Source: Paludibacteraceae bacterium (GTDB taxonomy: Bacteria > Bacteroidota > Bacteroidia > Bacteroidales > Paludibacteraceae). From it: DNA of 64,000 nucleotides. This document shows positions 1-7,426 of the stretch, in pieces (within the stretch, counting starts at the first letter, position 1; every line of letters starts with the position of its first letter). The position numbers and the translations under genes were made by a program. The stretch is from NCBI GenBank assembly GCA_017556705.1, contig JAFYMG010000010.1:216577-280576 (forward strand). The letters are read 5' to 3'. Under the pieces are notes generated by a model. The model worked only from the letters and a program-made list of their open reading frames with translations, ran no database searches and had not been told where the DNA came from.

Positions 1-75
1 CATCAGGACGCGACGTGCAGGCACTTTTACGTGCTCTACTAAGTAATCATGCGTTTTTCGAAAAGCTTCTAACAT
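1..75 (-). CDS. 5' end of an unidentified gene, possibly an AAA-type ATPase (partial)
   Basis: An ATG at 75 opens a minus-strand frame that stays open for 25 codons to the window edge, reading MLEAFRKTHDYLVEHVKVPA and then RRVLM. A consensus promoter lies just upstream at 122-153 on the same strand, so this is a plausible real gene start. The opening resembles the N-terminus of Bacteroidales ATP-binding proteins that precede a Walker A motif, but no motif is inside the window, so the function is a guess. Confidence 0.5.
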   Translation of the reverse strand, partial: MLEAFRKTHDYLVEHVKVPARRVLM

Positions 76-121
76 AACTCTTAAACTTAGACCTTCAGGT
101 TAAACCATTCTTTCCACGGTG

Positions 122-153
122 CAAAGGTACAAAAAAAAAAGCAAGTGTGCAAA
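122..153 (-). promoter_or_regulatory. Bacteroidota promoter for the partial gene at the left edge
   Basis: On the minus strand a TTTG (150-153), a spacer of exactly 20 bases and TACCTTTG (122-129) match the -33/-7 consensus of the Bacteroidota primary sigma factor. It is divergent from the promoter at 180-211. Confidence 0.75.
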
Positions 154-179
154 TAAAAAACGAAAAAGATACAAAATAA

Positions 180-211
180 TTTGTATATTCCGAGAAAAGG
201 TAGTACTTTTG
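180..211 (+). promoter_or_regulatory. Promoter of the M13 peptidase gene
   Basis: TTTG at 180-183, a 20-base spacer and TACTTTTG at 204-211 fit the Bacteroidota -33/-7 consensus. The start codon follows about 90 bases downstream. Confidence 0.7.
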
Positions 212-230
212 CAGAGGAATTGCTTCGCGA

Positions 231-287
231 GGTGTATGGTGTAGAGTGTAAGGTGTAGAGGCAAGAGATTGAGGACAAGACAGAACA
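231..287 (+). repeat. Short-period repeat of the GGTGTAGAG family in a 5' leader
   Basis: Copies of GGTGTA(T/G) and GTGTAGAG alternate with one another and pass into GCAAGAGATTGAGGACAAGA. The same word set recurs at 27054-27088 (inside gldA) and 31769-31812 (between queA and ung). Confidence 0.6.
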
Positions 288-300
288 AAAGAACAATAAT

Positions 301-2325
301 ATGAACAAAAAAATTGTATTTTTATTATCGCTTATGGCACTAACAGCATGCACAAAGCAACAGACTACGGGTATTCATCTTGAGAACTTGGATACAACAG
401 CCGTAGCACAAAATGATTTTTACCAATATGCATGTGGCGGATGGATGAAGAACAACCCACTTCCAAACGAGTATAGCCGTTTTGGTTCGTTTGATAAGTT
501 GGGACTCAGTAACTTGGAGCAAGTAAACGGACTGATTGCAGATATCGCCGCGAAGCAACATAAGATGGGTAGTATTCCACAAAAGATTGGCGACGTATAT
601 AACTTGTCTATGGATACTGCACGCCGCAACGCGGAGGGTATCGCACCTGTATTGCCCGTATTGCAAGAGATTGATAATGTGACCGATAAGGCACAATGGT
701 CAGAGGTATTGGGCAAGGCTATGGACTACGGATTGTGGGCTATGTATGTGGATGCCGACGCGATGAACTCCAGCATGAATATATTGAACGAATACCAAGC
801 TGGCTTTGCGCTCAGTCAGAAAGATTATTATGTGGACGAGGACGAGCACACCAAGCATATCCGTGCAGAGTATTTGAAGCACGTGGAAAAGATGTTTGAG
901 TTGTATGGTCAGGCCAATGCAGCCGAGAAAGCGGCTACCGTATTGCGACTAGAGACCCGTTTGGCGAAGGCAGCGTTTAGTAATGTAGAGTTGCGCGATC
1001 CTATTGCTAATTATAATAAGATGTCGGTCGAGGAATTGCAAAAATTGGTTCCTGAGGTGGATTGGCAAGTGTATTTTGCCGGTTTGAACATTGCTCCAGA
1101 CAGTTTGTCAGTAGGTCAAATTCGCCACTTGCAAGAGGCAGGTAAGATGCTTGCTGAGGAGTCGTTAGAAGATATGAAGACCTTGTTCACATGGCAAGTG
1201 ATTGACGGCAGTTCAGACTTCTTGACCGAGGAGATTTTCATGCAGAATTTTGAGTTCTACGGTCGCATCTTGAGCGGAAGACAAGAGCCTACTCCACTGT
1301 GGAAACGCGCAGTAGCGATGGTGAACGGCACCTTGGGCGAGGCTGTGGGCGTAATGTATGTAGAGAAGTATTTCCCTGAGGAGAATAAGGCGCGTATGTT
1401 GGATTTGGTGAAGAACTTGCAAGTGGCTCTTGGTGAGCGTATTCAAGCCTTGGAGTGGATGTCCGACGAGACGAAAGCAAAGGCCATGGAGAAATTGAAC
1501 ACCTTTACCGTGAAGATTGGTTATCCAGATAAATGGCGCGATTACAGCGCATTGGAGATCGACCCAAGCTTGACCTATTACGCTAATATTCAACGCGCTG
1601 CGAAGTTTGAGCAAGACTATTCATTGTCGTTCTTGGGTAAGCCAGTAGACAAGGATAAATGGTTTATGACCCCACAAACGGTGAACGCATATTACAACCC
1701 AGCTACCAACGAGATTTGCTTCCCTGCAGGTATTCTGCAATACCCATTCTTTGATATGAACGCGGATGATGCGTTTAACTATGGTGCGATTGGCGTGGTG
1801 ATTGGTCATGAGATGACCCACGGCTTTGATGATCAAGGTAGTCAGTTTGACAAGGATGGCAACCTGATCAACTGGTGGACTGAGGAAGATCGTGCCCGCT
1901 TTGAGGAGCGCACGAAAGTGATGGAAGAGTACTTCAACGCTATCGAGGTGGCCCCTGGCGTGTATGCTAATGGTAAGTTTACTTTGGGTGAAAACATCGC
2001 GGACCATGGTGGTTTGCAAGTAGCATATCAGGCGTTTAAGAATGCACAGAAGGCGAAAGAGGCGAAAGGCGAAAGGTTAGAGGCGAAAGGCGATGAGGCA
2101 GGGTTTACACCAGAGCAACGCTTCTTCTTGGCATATGCCAATGTATGGGCAGGCAATATCCGTCCTGAGGAGGTATTGCAACGCACAAAGAGTGATCCTC
2201 ACTCGCTAGGCATGTGGCGTGTGAATGGCGCGTTGCCACATATCGGCGCCTGGTATGAGGCATGGAATGTGACCGAGGAGTCGCCAATGTATTTGGCGCC
2301 TGAGAAGCGAGTAAGTATTTGGTAA
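301..2325 (+). CDS. M13-family zinc metallopeptidase (neprilysin/PepO type), lipoprotein
   Basis: This endopeptidase probably cleaves oligopeptides outside the cytoplasm. The N-terminus has a lysine-rich start, a hydrophobic core and a lipobox ending in cysteine (LTAC), so it should be a membrane-anchored lipoprotein. The zinc site is H503-E504-M-T-H507, and the third ligand lies in E564-N-I-A-D568, as in M13 enzymes. The length of 674 residues is normal for the family. Residues about 584-600 are encoded by a short-period repeat (AGGCGAAAG words, 2050-2098) inserted where family members have a linker. The gene has its own promoter and is followed by a repeat-filled gap, so it is probably transcribed alone. 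Confidence 0.93.
   Translation: MNKKIVFLLSLMALTACTKQQTTGIHLENLDTTAVAQNDFYQYACGGWMKNNPLPNEYSRFGSFDKLGLSNLEQVNGLIADIAAKQHKMGSIPQKIGDVYNLSMDTARRNAEGIAPVLPVLQEIDNVTDKAQWSEVLGKAMDYGLWAMYVDADAMNSSMNILNEYQAGFALSQKDYYVDEDEHTKHIRAEYLKHVEKMFELYGQANAAEKAATVLRLETRLAKAAFSNVELRDPIANYNKMSVEELQKLVPEVDWQVYFAGLNIAPDSLSVGQIRHLQEAGKMLAEESLEDMKTLFTWQVIDGSSDFLTEEIFMQNFEFYGRILSGRQEPTPLWKRAVAMVNGTLGEAVGVMYVEKYFPEENKARMLDLVKNLQVALGERIQALEWMSDETKAKAMEKLNTFTVKIGYPDKWRDYSALEIDPSLTYYANIQRAAKFEQDYSLSFLGKPVDKDKWFMTPQTVNAYYNPATNEICFPAGILQYPFFDMNADDAFNYGAIGVVIGHEMTHGFDDQGSQFDKDGNLINWWTEEDRARFEERTKVMEEYFNAIEVAPGVYANGKFTLGENIADHGGLQVAYQAFKNAQKAKEAKGERLEAKGDEAGFTPEQRFFLAYANVWAGNIRPEEVLQRTKSDPHSLGMWRVNGALPHIGAWYEAWNVTEESPMYLAPEKRVSIW
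2050..2098 (+). repeat. In-frame AGGCGAAAG repeat inside the M13 peptidase
   Basis: Words AGGCGAAAG, AGGCGAAAGG and TTAGAGGCGAAAGG follow one another and encode a charged Lys/Glu/Ala/Gly stretch. The same words occur in non-coding DNA at 11021-11052 and 62997-63036 and in frame at 22228-22266. Confidence 0.7.
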
Positions 2326-2337
2326 AATTAGAACGCC

Positions 2338-2478
2338 GCTAGCGGCTGTTAGAAGTTAGACCATTTCGCTTTGCTGCATTGTTAGAAGTTGGATCCGAGA
2401 AATCTAACAGCCCATTAGGCGGTCTAACAGCGCAGCGGTCTGACAGTAAAACGGTCTAACAGCGCAGCGGTCTAAAAA
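2338..2478. repeat. TCTAACAG-family intergenic repeat
   Basis: The gap between the M13 and Dabb genes is almost wholly repeats of TCTAACAG and its complement CTGTTAGA. They are linked by GC-rich words such as GCGCAGCGG, which occurs twice in GCGCAGCGGTCT. A related block lies at 24037-24155. No promoter is visible here. Confidence 0.7.
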
Positions 2479-2486
2479 AAATAATT

Positions 2487-2792
2487 ATGATTAAGCATGT
2501 AGTATTTTTTCGCCTGTTAGACGAGGCAGAGGGCAAGACAAAATTGGAGAATGCCCTGATTATTCGTGATGGATTGCTCGCATTGCGCGAGAAGATTGAT
2601 GTATTGGTGGATGAGACAGTGGGTATTAATATCCCTAACGCCAAGAACACCGACCACGATATTTGCTTGACTTGCACTTTCAAGACATGGGAGGATTTGG
2701 ATGCGTATGCTACGCACCCTGAGCATGTGAAGGTGGCGCAATACATCGGCAAGTGCAAAGCAGCGCGTAGCGCTGTGGATTACGAAGAGTAG
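2487..2792 (+). CDS. Dabb-family (stress-responsive A/B barrel) protein
   Basis: This is a 101-residue cytosolic protein beginning MIKHVVFFRL, with the order IKHVVFF...FKTWEDLDAYATHPEHVKV typical of dimeric alpha/beta-barrel Dabb domains. Members have varied or unknown substrates, so no reaction is assigned. It starts immediately after a repeat block and ends before a bidirectional terminator, which suggests a single-gene unit or read-through from the M13 peptidase. Confidence 0.85.
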   Translation: MIKHVVFFRLLDEAEGKTKLENALIIRDGLLALREKIDVLVDETVGINIPNAKNTDHDICLTCTFKTWEDLDAYATHPEHVKVAQYIGKCKAARSAVDYEE

Positions 2793-2833
2793 TTTAGAGG
2801 ACGCTCGCAAGCGAGCTACAGTTTAGAGGCTCT
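2793..2833 (+). repeat. GTTTAGAGG-family repeat
   Basis: Two copies of GTTTAGAGG flank a small palindrome (GCTCGCAAGCGAGC). The word family recurs at 8552-8638. Confidence 0.45.
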
Positions 2834-2837
2834 GAAT

Positions 2838-2874
2838 AAAAAATCGTTCCCTTGATAAAAGAGAACGATTTTTT
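2838..2874. terminator. Bidirectional terminator between convergent genes
   Basis: The stem AATCGTTC(C)CTT/AAGAGAACGATT has A-runs on one flank and T-runs on the other. It therefore ends both the Dabb gene (+) and the T9SS cargo gene (-). Confidence 0.85.
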
Positions 2875-2892
2875 GTACGGATATGTTATTGG

Positions 2893-3624
2893 TTACTCAA
2901 CAATAAAGGAATTGCTTTCGCCGTTTACTTCAAAGAAGTACATACCGCTGGGGTAGTCTTTTACATTGAGTTGCAATTCTTGTTTGTTATTATCCAAAAA
3001 CTTACGCTCTACCAACTTGCCTTGCATGTCGTAAATCTTCATGGATGTTGCGCCATTCGCGTCGTAAGGCAATGTCACTAAGTCATTTGCAGGATTGGGA
3101 TAGGCATTGCGTTTTACTTTCGCAGGCACATTCTCCACACTTGTTGAAGTTTCACCATTTCCTGGGCAAGAGTAGATGTAAGTTGCATGAGGCACTTCTA
3201 TAACAAACTTGTATGTATCCGCTATTTTTATAAGACTTACCATCGGACATTGGTTTTCGAATCCCCACCTTTGAATGCATTCTCCATCTTCCTTGAGTAT
3301 CTCTATTCTATACGTATTCCACCAGTCATTCTCATTTGTAACATTCACCACACACACCTTTCCGTCTGTACTAAAGACATTTTTAGCGATGATTTGCGGT
3401 TCTTGTTGGAAAGTATGAACTAAAGAATAATTTGAATCGTAAATATGAAACAAGCTATCATTTCCTCGAATAAAATACATATCATCCAAACCAACAACAT
3501 ATAATTTATTGCAGAAACTCAGTCTTCCATCAAAGTGATGCTCTTGCTTCAATGCAAATTGCGCACTCATTGTTGCTGTGGTTAGCAGCATCATTAAACC
3601 GAGTAAAATCTTTTTCATAAGCAT
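2893..3624 (-). CDS. Secreted protein with T9SS type A sorting domain
   Basis: The protein has a signal peptide ending near MSAQ, a roughly 150-residue region of unrecognised fold, and a C-terminal domain (about 170-243) beginning YPNPANDLV, with later MKIYDMQGKLV and YPSGMYFFEV. That domain is the hallmark of type A cargo of the type IX system, whose core is encoded at 35.5-41.4 kb. It should be exported and anchored at the surface or released. An internal methionine two codons in (3618) gives a cleaner MKK start. The middle part may be a beta-propeller-like module, but I cannot name a family. Confidence 0.8.
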   Translation of the reverse strand: MLMKKILLGLMMLLTTATMSAQFALKQEHHFDGRLSFCNKLYVVGLDDMYFIRGNDSLFHIYDSNYSLVHTFQQEPQIIAKNVFSTDGKVCVVNVTNENDWWNTYRIEILKEDGECIQRWGFENQCPMVSLIKIADTYKFVIEVPHATYIYSCPGNGETSTSVENVPAKVKRNAYPNPANDLVTLPYDANGATSMKIYDMQGKLVERKFLDNNKQELQLNVKDYPSGMYFFEVNGESNSFIVE

Positions 3625-3641
3625 TTTATATTTATAAATAA

Positions 3642-3664
3642 GAGTGCCCCAAGTTGGGGCACTC
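3642..3664 (-). terminator. Terminator after the phosphohexomutase gene
   Basis: The perfect stem GAGTGCCCC/GGGGCACTC has a 4-5 base loop and is followed on the minus strand by TTATTTATAAAT. It separates the mutase from the downstream T9SS cargo gene. Confidence 0.75.
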
Positions 3665-3685
3665 GAATAAAATTATTATTACTTA

Positions 3686-5461
3686 TCAAATACCCATGCT
3701 GGCTTTGATAGCAGGAACTTTGGCTTCTGCTTCGGCTACGGCTTTGTCGTAGTCGGCTGGAGTTGGCATCTGAGCAGGGATCTCGAAGTAGAACTTGATC
3801 TTAGGCTCGGTACCACTTGGGCGAACAGAGATCTTCAAGCCACCTTCGGTGAAGTATTGGAGCACATTGCTTGTCGCGTTGAGTGCCATCACGATAGGCG
3901 TTTCTACCCATTCGCCATTCACCAATTCGCGTTGTACGAGGGTCTTGAAGTCTTTGGTTTTCACAACCTTCTCGCCTGCAATCTCCACAGGAGGGTTTTG
4001 GCGGAAGTTCACCATCATCGCTTGAATCTCCTCTGCGCCAGACTTACCTGGACGAACCACATTGATTGTAGTCTCGCGTTGGAAGCCGTACTCCATATAT
4101 ATATTAAGGAGATAGTCGTAGAGGGTCATGCCGTTGTCCTTTGCATAAGCAGCGATCTCGCAGATGAGGCAGATAGCCGAAGGAGAACATTTATCGCGCA
4201 CTGCATCGTATGGCAAGAAGCCGAAGCTCTCTTCACCACCACCGATGTATTTGCGTGTGCCTTCCCACTCGCGGATACGGTTAGCAATCCACTTGAAGCC
4301 AGTATATTCGTCGGTGAGAGTAACACCTTGTGCATCTGCAATCTTGCGGATTAACTCGCTGGTAACGATGGTCTTAACAAGGTAATGCTCTGGGCGAAGT
4401 TTGCCAAGTTTCTTCATATTGTTGATGATGTAGTAGCAGTACATCATGCAGGTTTGGTTACCGTTGATGATGGTCCACTCGCCCTTGTCGTTGCGGCAAA
4501 CAATAGCAAGACGGTCCGCGTCTGGGTCAGAAGCAATCACGAGGTCGGCGTTGAGTGCAGTACCAAGATTCATACCCATAGTCATTGCCTCTGCGTTCTC
4601 TGGGTTTGGACTTTGTACAGTAGGGAAATTGCCATCGATGACCATTTGCTCAGGTACTACGTGGATATTCTCGAAGCCCCAAGAACGGAGGCACATAGGG
4701 ATGATTTGACGACCTGCGCCGTGGAGAGGGGTATAAACGATGTTGAGGTCTTTTTGACGGAGAATGGTCTCTTGGTCAATCATCACAGACTTAACCGCTT
4801 GCATGTAATCATAGTCCATCTCGCCACCGATGATCTCGATAAGGTGCTCATTGCCAGTCATTTTCACGTCTGCAAGAGTAACCTTGTTTACCTCGTCAAT
4901 GATACCTTGGTCGTGTGGTTGGAGCACTTGGCTACCGTCCTCCCAATAAGCCTTGTATCCGTTGTACTCTTTAGGGTTGTGGCTTGCAGTGACGTTCACA
5001 CCACCTTGTGCAGAGAGGTGACGGATAGCAAAGCTAACCTCTGGTGTTGGGCGGAGGCTCTCGAAGAGATATACTTTGATGCCATTGGCAGCGAATACCG
5101 CAGCGACTGTCTCTGCAAAGAGGCGGCCGTTGTTGCGGCAGTCGTGACCTACTACGACGCTGACGGTGTCGCCCTTGAGGGTAGTGAAACCGCCTTCGCG
5201 TTGTACTTTGAGCAGGTAGTTGGCATAGCCTTGGGTGGCTTGTGCCACGATGTATTGGTTCATGCGGTTGGTACCAGGACCCATAAGGCCGCGGAGACCT
5301 CCTGTACCGAATTCGAGGGTGCGATAGAAACTATCGATGAGTTCGGTTTTGTCTTCCGCCTCAATCATGGCTTTGACAGCAGATTGTGTCTCAGCGTCGT
5401 AAGGCGCCTTAGTCCATTGCTCGGCAATGGCTAGTACTTTTTCAAGTTCTTCGTTTTTCAT
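3686..5461 (-). CDS. Phospho-sugar mutase (phosphoglucomutase/phosphomannomutase family)
   Basis: The enzyme interconverts hexose 1- and 6-phosphates in the cytosol, feeding glycan and central sugar metabolism. The active-site loop TASHNP (residues 158-163, phosphoserine S160), the metal loop DPDADR, the sugar-binding loop GGEESFGF and the phosphate-binding VRPSGTEPK are all present and in order. At 591 residues it is the long form common in Bacteroidota. The start is fixed by MKNEELEKV after a 230-base leader that folds on itself, and the stop of a small upstream frame overlaps the ATG. Substrate preference (glucose or mannose) cannot be told from the motifs. Confidence 0.92.
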   Translation of the reverse strand: MKNEELEKVLAIAEQWTKAPYDAETQSAVKAMIEAEDKTELIDSFYRTLEFGTGGLRGLMGPGTNRMNQYIVAQATQGYANYLLKVQREGGFTTLKGDTVSVVVGHDCRNNGRLFAETVAAVFAANGIKVYLFESLRPTPEVSFAIRHLSAQGGVNVTASHNPKEYNGYKAYWEDGSQVLQPHDQGIIDEVNKVTLADVKMTGNEHLIEIIGGEMDYDYMQAVKSVMIDQETILRQKDLNIVYTPLHGAGRQIIPMCLRSWGFENIHVVPEQMVIDGNFPTVQSPNPENAEAMTMGMNLGTALNADLVIASDPDADRLAIVCRNDKGEWTIINGNQTCMMYCYYIINNMKKLGKLRPEHYLVKTIVTSELIRKIADAQGVTLTDEYTGFKWIANRIREWEGTRKYIGGGEESFGFLPYDAVRDKCSPSAICLICEIAAYAKDNGMTLYDYLLNIYMEYGFQRETTINVVRPGKSGAEEIQAMMVNFRQNPPVEIAGEKVVKTKDFKTLVQRELVNGEWVETPIVMALNATSNVLQYFTEGGLKISVRPSGTEPKIKFYFEIPAQMPTPADYDKAVAEAEAKVPAIKASMGI

Positions 5462-5553
5462 ATTGTTTGTATTTTTAAAGTTGGCGTAATCCCAAATCGG
5501 TCAAAAGACCGTGACTCATTCCAAATACGGCTGTAAACATTGACTTTTTGCAT
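5458..5553 (-). CDS. Possible leader peptide (31 codons) coupled to the mutase gene
   Basis: A frame beginning MQKVNVYSRIWNESRS runs 31 codons inside the mutase leader. Its TGA overlaps the mutase ATG as ATGA, and AAGGA lies about 8 bases before its own start. This geometry allows translational coupling. I see no run of a single regulatory amino acid, and chance is a real alternative. Confidence 0.3.
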   Translation of the reverse strand: MQKVNVYSRIWNESRSFDRFGITPTLKIQTI

Positions 5554-5686
5554 GTTATCAATCCTTTTTTGCATCTTTTTCATCTCTTTTCAGTTGCGTA
5601 GTTCGCTACGCTCCTTCAAAGGAACCGAAAAACCTACTCAAAAATCACTTGATAACATTTACAAAATCTTATGACCGATTTGGGAT
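5489..5686 (-). promoter_or_regulatory. Structured 5' leader of the mutase gene (nested inverted repeats)
   Basis: A 15-base perfect inverted repeat (5489-5503 with 5672-5686) encloses a second pair of 10 bases (5552-5561 with 5649-5658) and a 6-base pair (TGTAAA 5532-5537 with 5658-5663), all nested. The apex carries a perfect hairpin, GCGTAG-CGAA-CTACGC (5596-5611). The start-proximal arm can instead form a local hairpin, CGGTC-TTTT-GACCG (5498-5511), so the two states exclude each other. The outer arm begins about 7 bases after the expected transcription start. It matches no riboswitch class I recognise. Confidence 0.6.
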
Positions 5687-5699
5687 GATTTATCGGCTA

Positions 5700-5731
5700 C
5701 AAAGGTACGAAAAATTTGCGAACCGTGCAAA
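5700..5731 (-). promoter_or_regulatory. Promoter of the phosphohexomutase gene
   Basis: On the minus strand TTTG (5728-5731), a 20-base spacer and TACCTTTG (5700-5707) fit the consensus. It gives a leader of about 230 bases. Confidence 0.8.
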
Positions 5732-5746
5732 TTTTTGGTTAAAAAA

Positions 5747-5782
5747 GTTTTAAGGGGTCTAAAAGTTCTCGAAAGGTCTAAA
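5747..5782 (+). repeat. TTCTAAAAGG-family repeat in the pgm-hpt gap
   Basis: Words GGTCTAAAAGTTCTC and GGTCTAAAAGG repeat. The rest of the gap up to the hpt promoter (5783-5967) shows only a small hairpin, GGTATC-GGTA-GATACC (5824-5839), and no gene. Confidence 0.5.
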
Positions 5783-5967
5783 AGGAAATAACAGCCTTAT
5801 TCTTTGCATAAAACATGGGTAAAGGTATCGGTAGATACCCTTGTTGGTCGCTTAATCACTAAAGAATAACTAAAGATTGATGGCTGCAAGGTGGCGTTGA
5901 TAAGGATGATTAGTGTGGGTGCGTAAGGGGTGCGCAAGAGGTATACTTACAAAAAATATGCTAAATA

Positions 5968-5999
5968 CTTGCGTATTTAAGAAAAAAGTTGTACCTTTG
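5968..5999 (+). promoter_or_regulatory. Promoter of hpt
   Basis: CTTG (5968-5971), a 20-base spacer and TACCTTTG (5992-5999) lie 41 bases before the hpt start. Confidence 0.75.
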
Positions 6000-6040
6000 C
6001 GGCTTAATATACAAACTACTATAATCCAATTTAGAATATC

Positions 6041-6583
6041 ATGCAATCGGTAGAAGTAAATGGTCGCGTCTTCGACGAGTATGTAACGTCGCAAGAGATT
6101 GCGCAGAGTGTAGCAAAAGTAGCAGAACGCATTAATGCGGATTATGCGGGCAAAGCGCCGCTGATGATCTGCGTACTGAACGGTGCGTTTATGTACGCAT
6201 CTGATTTGTTTAAGCAGATCGAGTTGTCTGCAGAGATTACTTTTGTGCGTTTGAAGTCGTATGAGGGTACCAAGACAACTGGTGATGTCAAACTACTCAC
6301 TCCGCTGTATGTGGATGTAAAAGGTCGCGATGTGATTGTGATTGAGGATATTGTGGATACGGGTTTGACGATGCACGGTTTTGTGAAGTATCTAAAAGAG
6401 CAAGGTGCTAATAGTGTGGAGATTACGTCGTTCTTGTTCAAGCCAGACGCGTTGCAATATGCAGATGCAGAGCCCAAGTATGTAGGAATGAGCATTCCAA
6501 CTAAGTTTGTGTTGGGATACGGATTAGACTATGATGAGTTAGGCAGAAACTTGCCATCGTTGTATGTACTGCGCGGCAATTGA
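6041..6583 (+). CDS. hpt: Hypoxanthine phosphoribosyltransferase
   Basis: This cytosolic purine-salvage enzyme joins hypoxanthine or guanine to PRPP. The PRPP-binding loop VIVIEDIVDTGLT (about residues 99-111) is intact, and the dipeptide region after LKSYEG and the late GYGLDYDELGRNLP match the Hpt family. At 180 residues the length is normal. It has its own promoter and is followed at a distance of about 60 bases, filled with repeats, by the mlaE homologue. Confidence 0.92.
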   Translation: MQSVEVNGRVFDEYVTSQEIAQSVAKVAERINADYAGKAPLMICVLNGAFMYASDLFKQIELSAEITFVRLKSYEGTKTTGDVKLLTPLYVDVKGRDVIVIEDIVDTGLTMHGFVKYLKEQGANSVEITSFLFKPDALQYADAEPKYVGMSIPTKFVLGYGLDYDELGRNLPSLYVLRGN

Positions 6584-6600
6584 TGTTGCCGCGGAGGGTT

Positions 6601-6639
6601 GAAAAGTTTTAAAGGTTCTAAAAGTTCTAAAGGTTTAAG
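6601..6639 (+). repeat. GGTTCTAAAAG-family repeat between hpt and mlaE
   Basis: AGTTTTAAAGGTTCTAAAAG and further TTCTAAAGG copies fill the gap. The same words recur in frame inside mlaF (7631-7670) and at 31068-31102. Confidence 0.6.
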
Positions 6640-6645
6640 AGTGGG

Positions 6646-7392
6646 ATGATAGAGCGATTTTTTTATGGAATAGGGGAATATACCTTGCTGATGGGCAAGG
6701 TGTTTCGTGCGCCTGATAAGGGGCGTATGTTTTGGCGTCAGATGAGCAAGGAAATGGGTAAGCAAGGATTGGAGTCGATACTGATCACGCTGATTGTGAG
6801 CGTGTTTATGGGTGCGATCATGACCTTGCAGACGAAGTTGAATACGGAGAATCCGCTGTTGCCAGCGTATTCGACGGGTTTGGTGACGCGTGACTGTATC
6901 TTGCTGGAGTTTTCGAGTACGATCTTGTGTCTGCTGCTCGCGGGTAAGGTGGGAAGTAACATGGCATCGGAGATTGGTACGATGCGTATCACGGAGCAGA
7001 TTGATGCGATGGAGATTATGGGTGTAAACTCGGCTAACTACCTGATATTGCCAAAGATAGTGGCGTTTATGGTGATGATGCCGTTGCTGGTAACCTTGTC
7101 AATGTTCACGGGTTTGTTGGGCGGTTATGGTATTAGTGCAATCACAAGTGTGCTGCCTGTGTCGGAGTATCTGCTGGGTATTCAGTATGCGTTTATACCG
7201 TTTTATGTGTGGTATTCGTTTATCAAGACGGTGGTGTTTGCGTTTATCATCGCCAGCATGGCGTCGTATTACGGCTATTACGCGAGAGGCGGTGCGCTGG
7301 AAGTGGGTAAGGCGAGCACGAAGGCGGTGGTGAATAGCAGTATTGTGGTGCTGCTGATGGATGTGGTGTTGACGAACCTTATGCTTAATTAA
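6646..7392 (+). CDS. mlaE: MlaE-type lipid ABC transporter permease
   Basis: This is the inner-membrane permease of a phospholipid transporter that maintains outer-membrane asymmetry. The 248-residue protein has five or six hydrophobic segments and conserved MlaE blocks: GAIMTLQTKLN, LAGKVGSNMASEIGTMRITEQIDAMEIMGV and an ending with MDVVLTNLML. It is followed directly by the ATPase partner. No MlaD (MCE) gene lies next to it, so the periplasmic partner must be elsewhere. Confidence 0.9.
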   Translation: MIERFFYGIGEYTLLMGKVFRAPDKGRMFWRQMSKEMGKQGLESILITLIVSVFMGAIMTLQTKLNTENPLLPAYSTGLVTRDCILLEFSSTILCLLLAGKVGSNMASEIGTMRITEQIDAMEIMGVNSANYLILPKIVAFMVMMPLLVTLSMFTGLLGGYGISAITSVLPVSEYLLGIQYAFIPFYVWYSFIKTVVFAFIIASMASYYGYYARGGALEVGKASTKAVVNSSIVVLLMDVVLTNLMLN

Positions 7393-7426
7393 GTTATGAA
7401 CTATGAGTTATAAGTGATAAGTTATG
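7393..7426 (+). repeat. GTTATAAGTGATAAG-type repeat carrying the mlaF start codon
   Basis: Four degenerate copies of GTTATGA/GTTATAA lie between mlaE and mlaF, and the ATG of mlaF is part of the last copy. Confidence 0.55.

Noticed and set aside
4385..5434. Open frame of 349 codons antisense to the phosphohexomutase
   Set aside because: The sense frame has all mutase motifs; the antisense frame has no promoter and a composition typical of shadow frames.
5458..5553. Remnant of a transposase start
   Set aside because: The opening residues suggested one at first, but no further transposase motif or second copy was found.
5489..5686. Miniature transposable element in the mutase leader
   Set aside because: The terminal inverted repeats fit, but no target-site duplication is visible and the structure starts exactly where the transcript should start, so a leader was preferred. 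It remains an open alternative in the findings.
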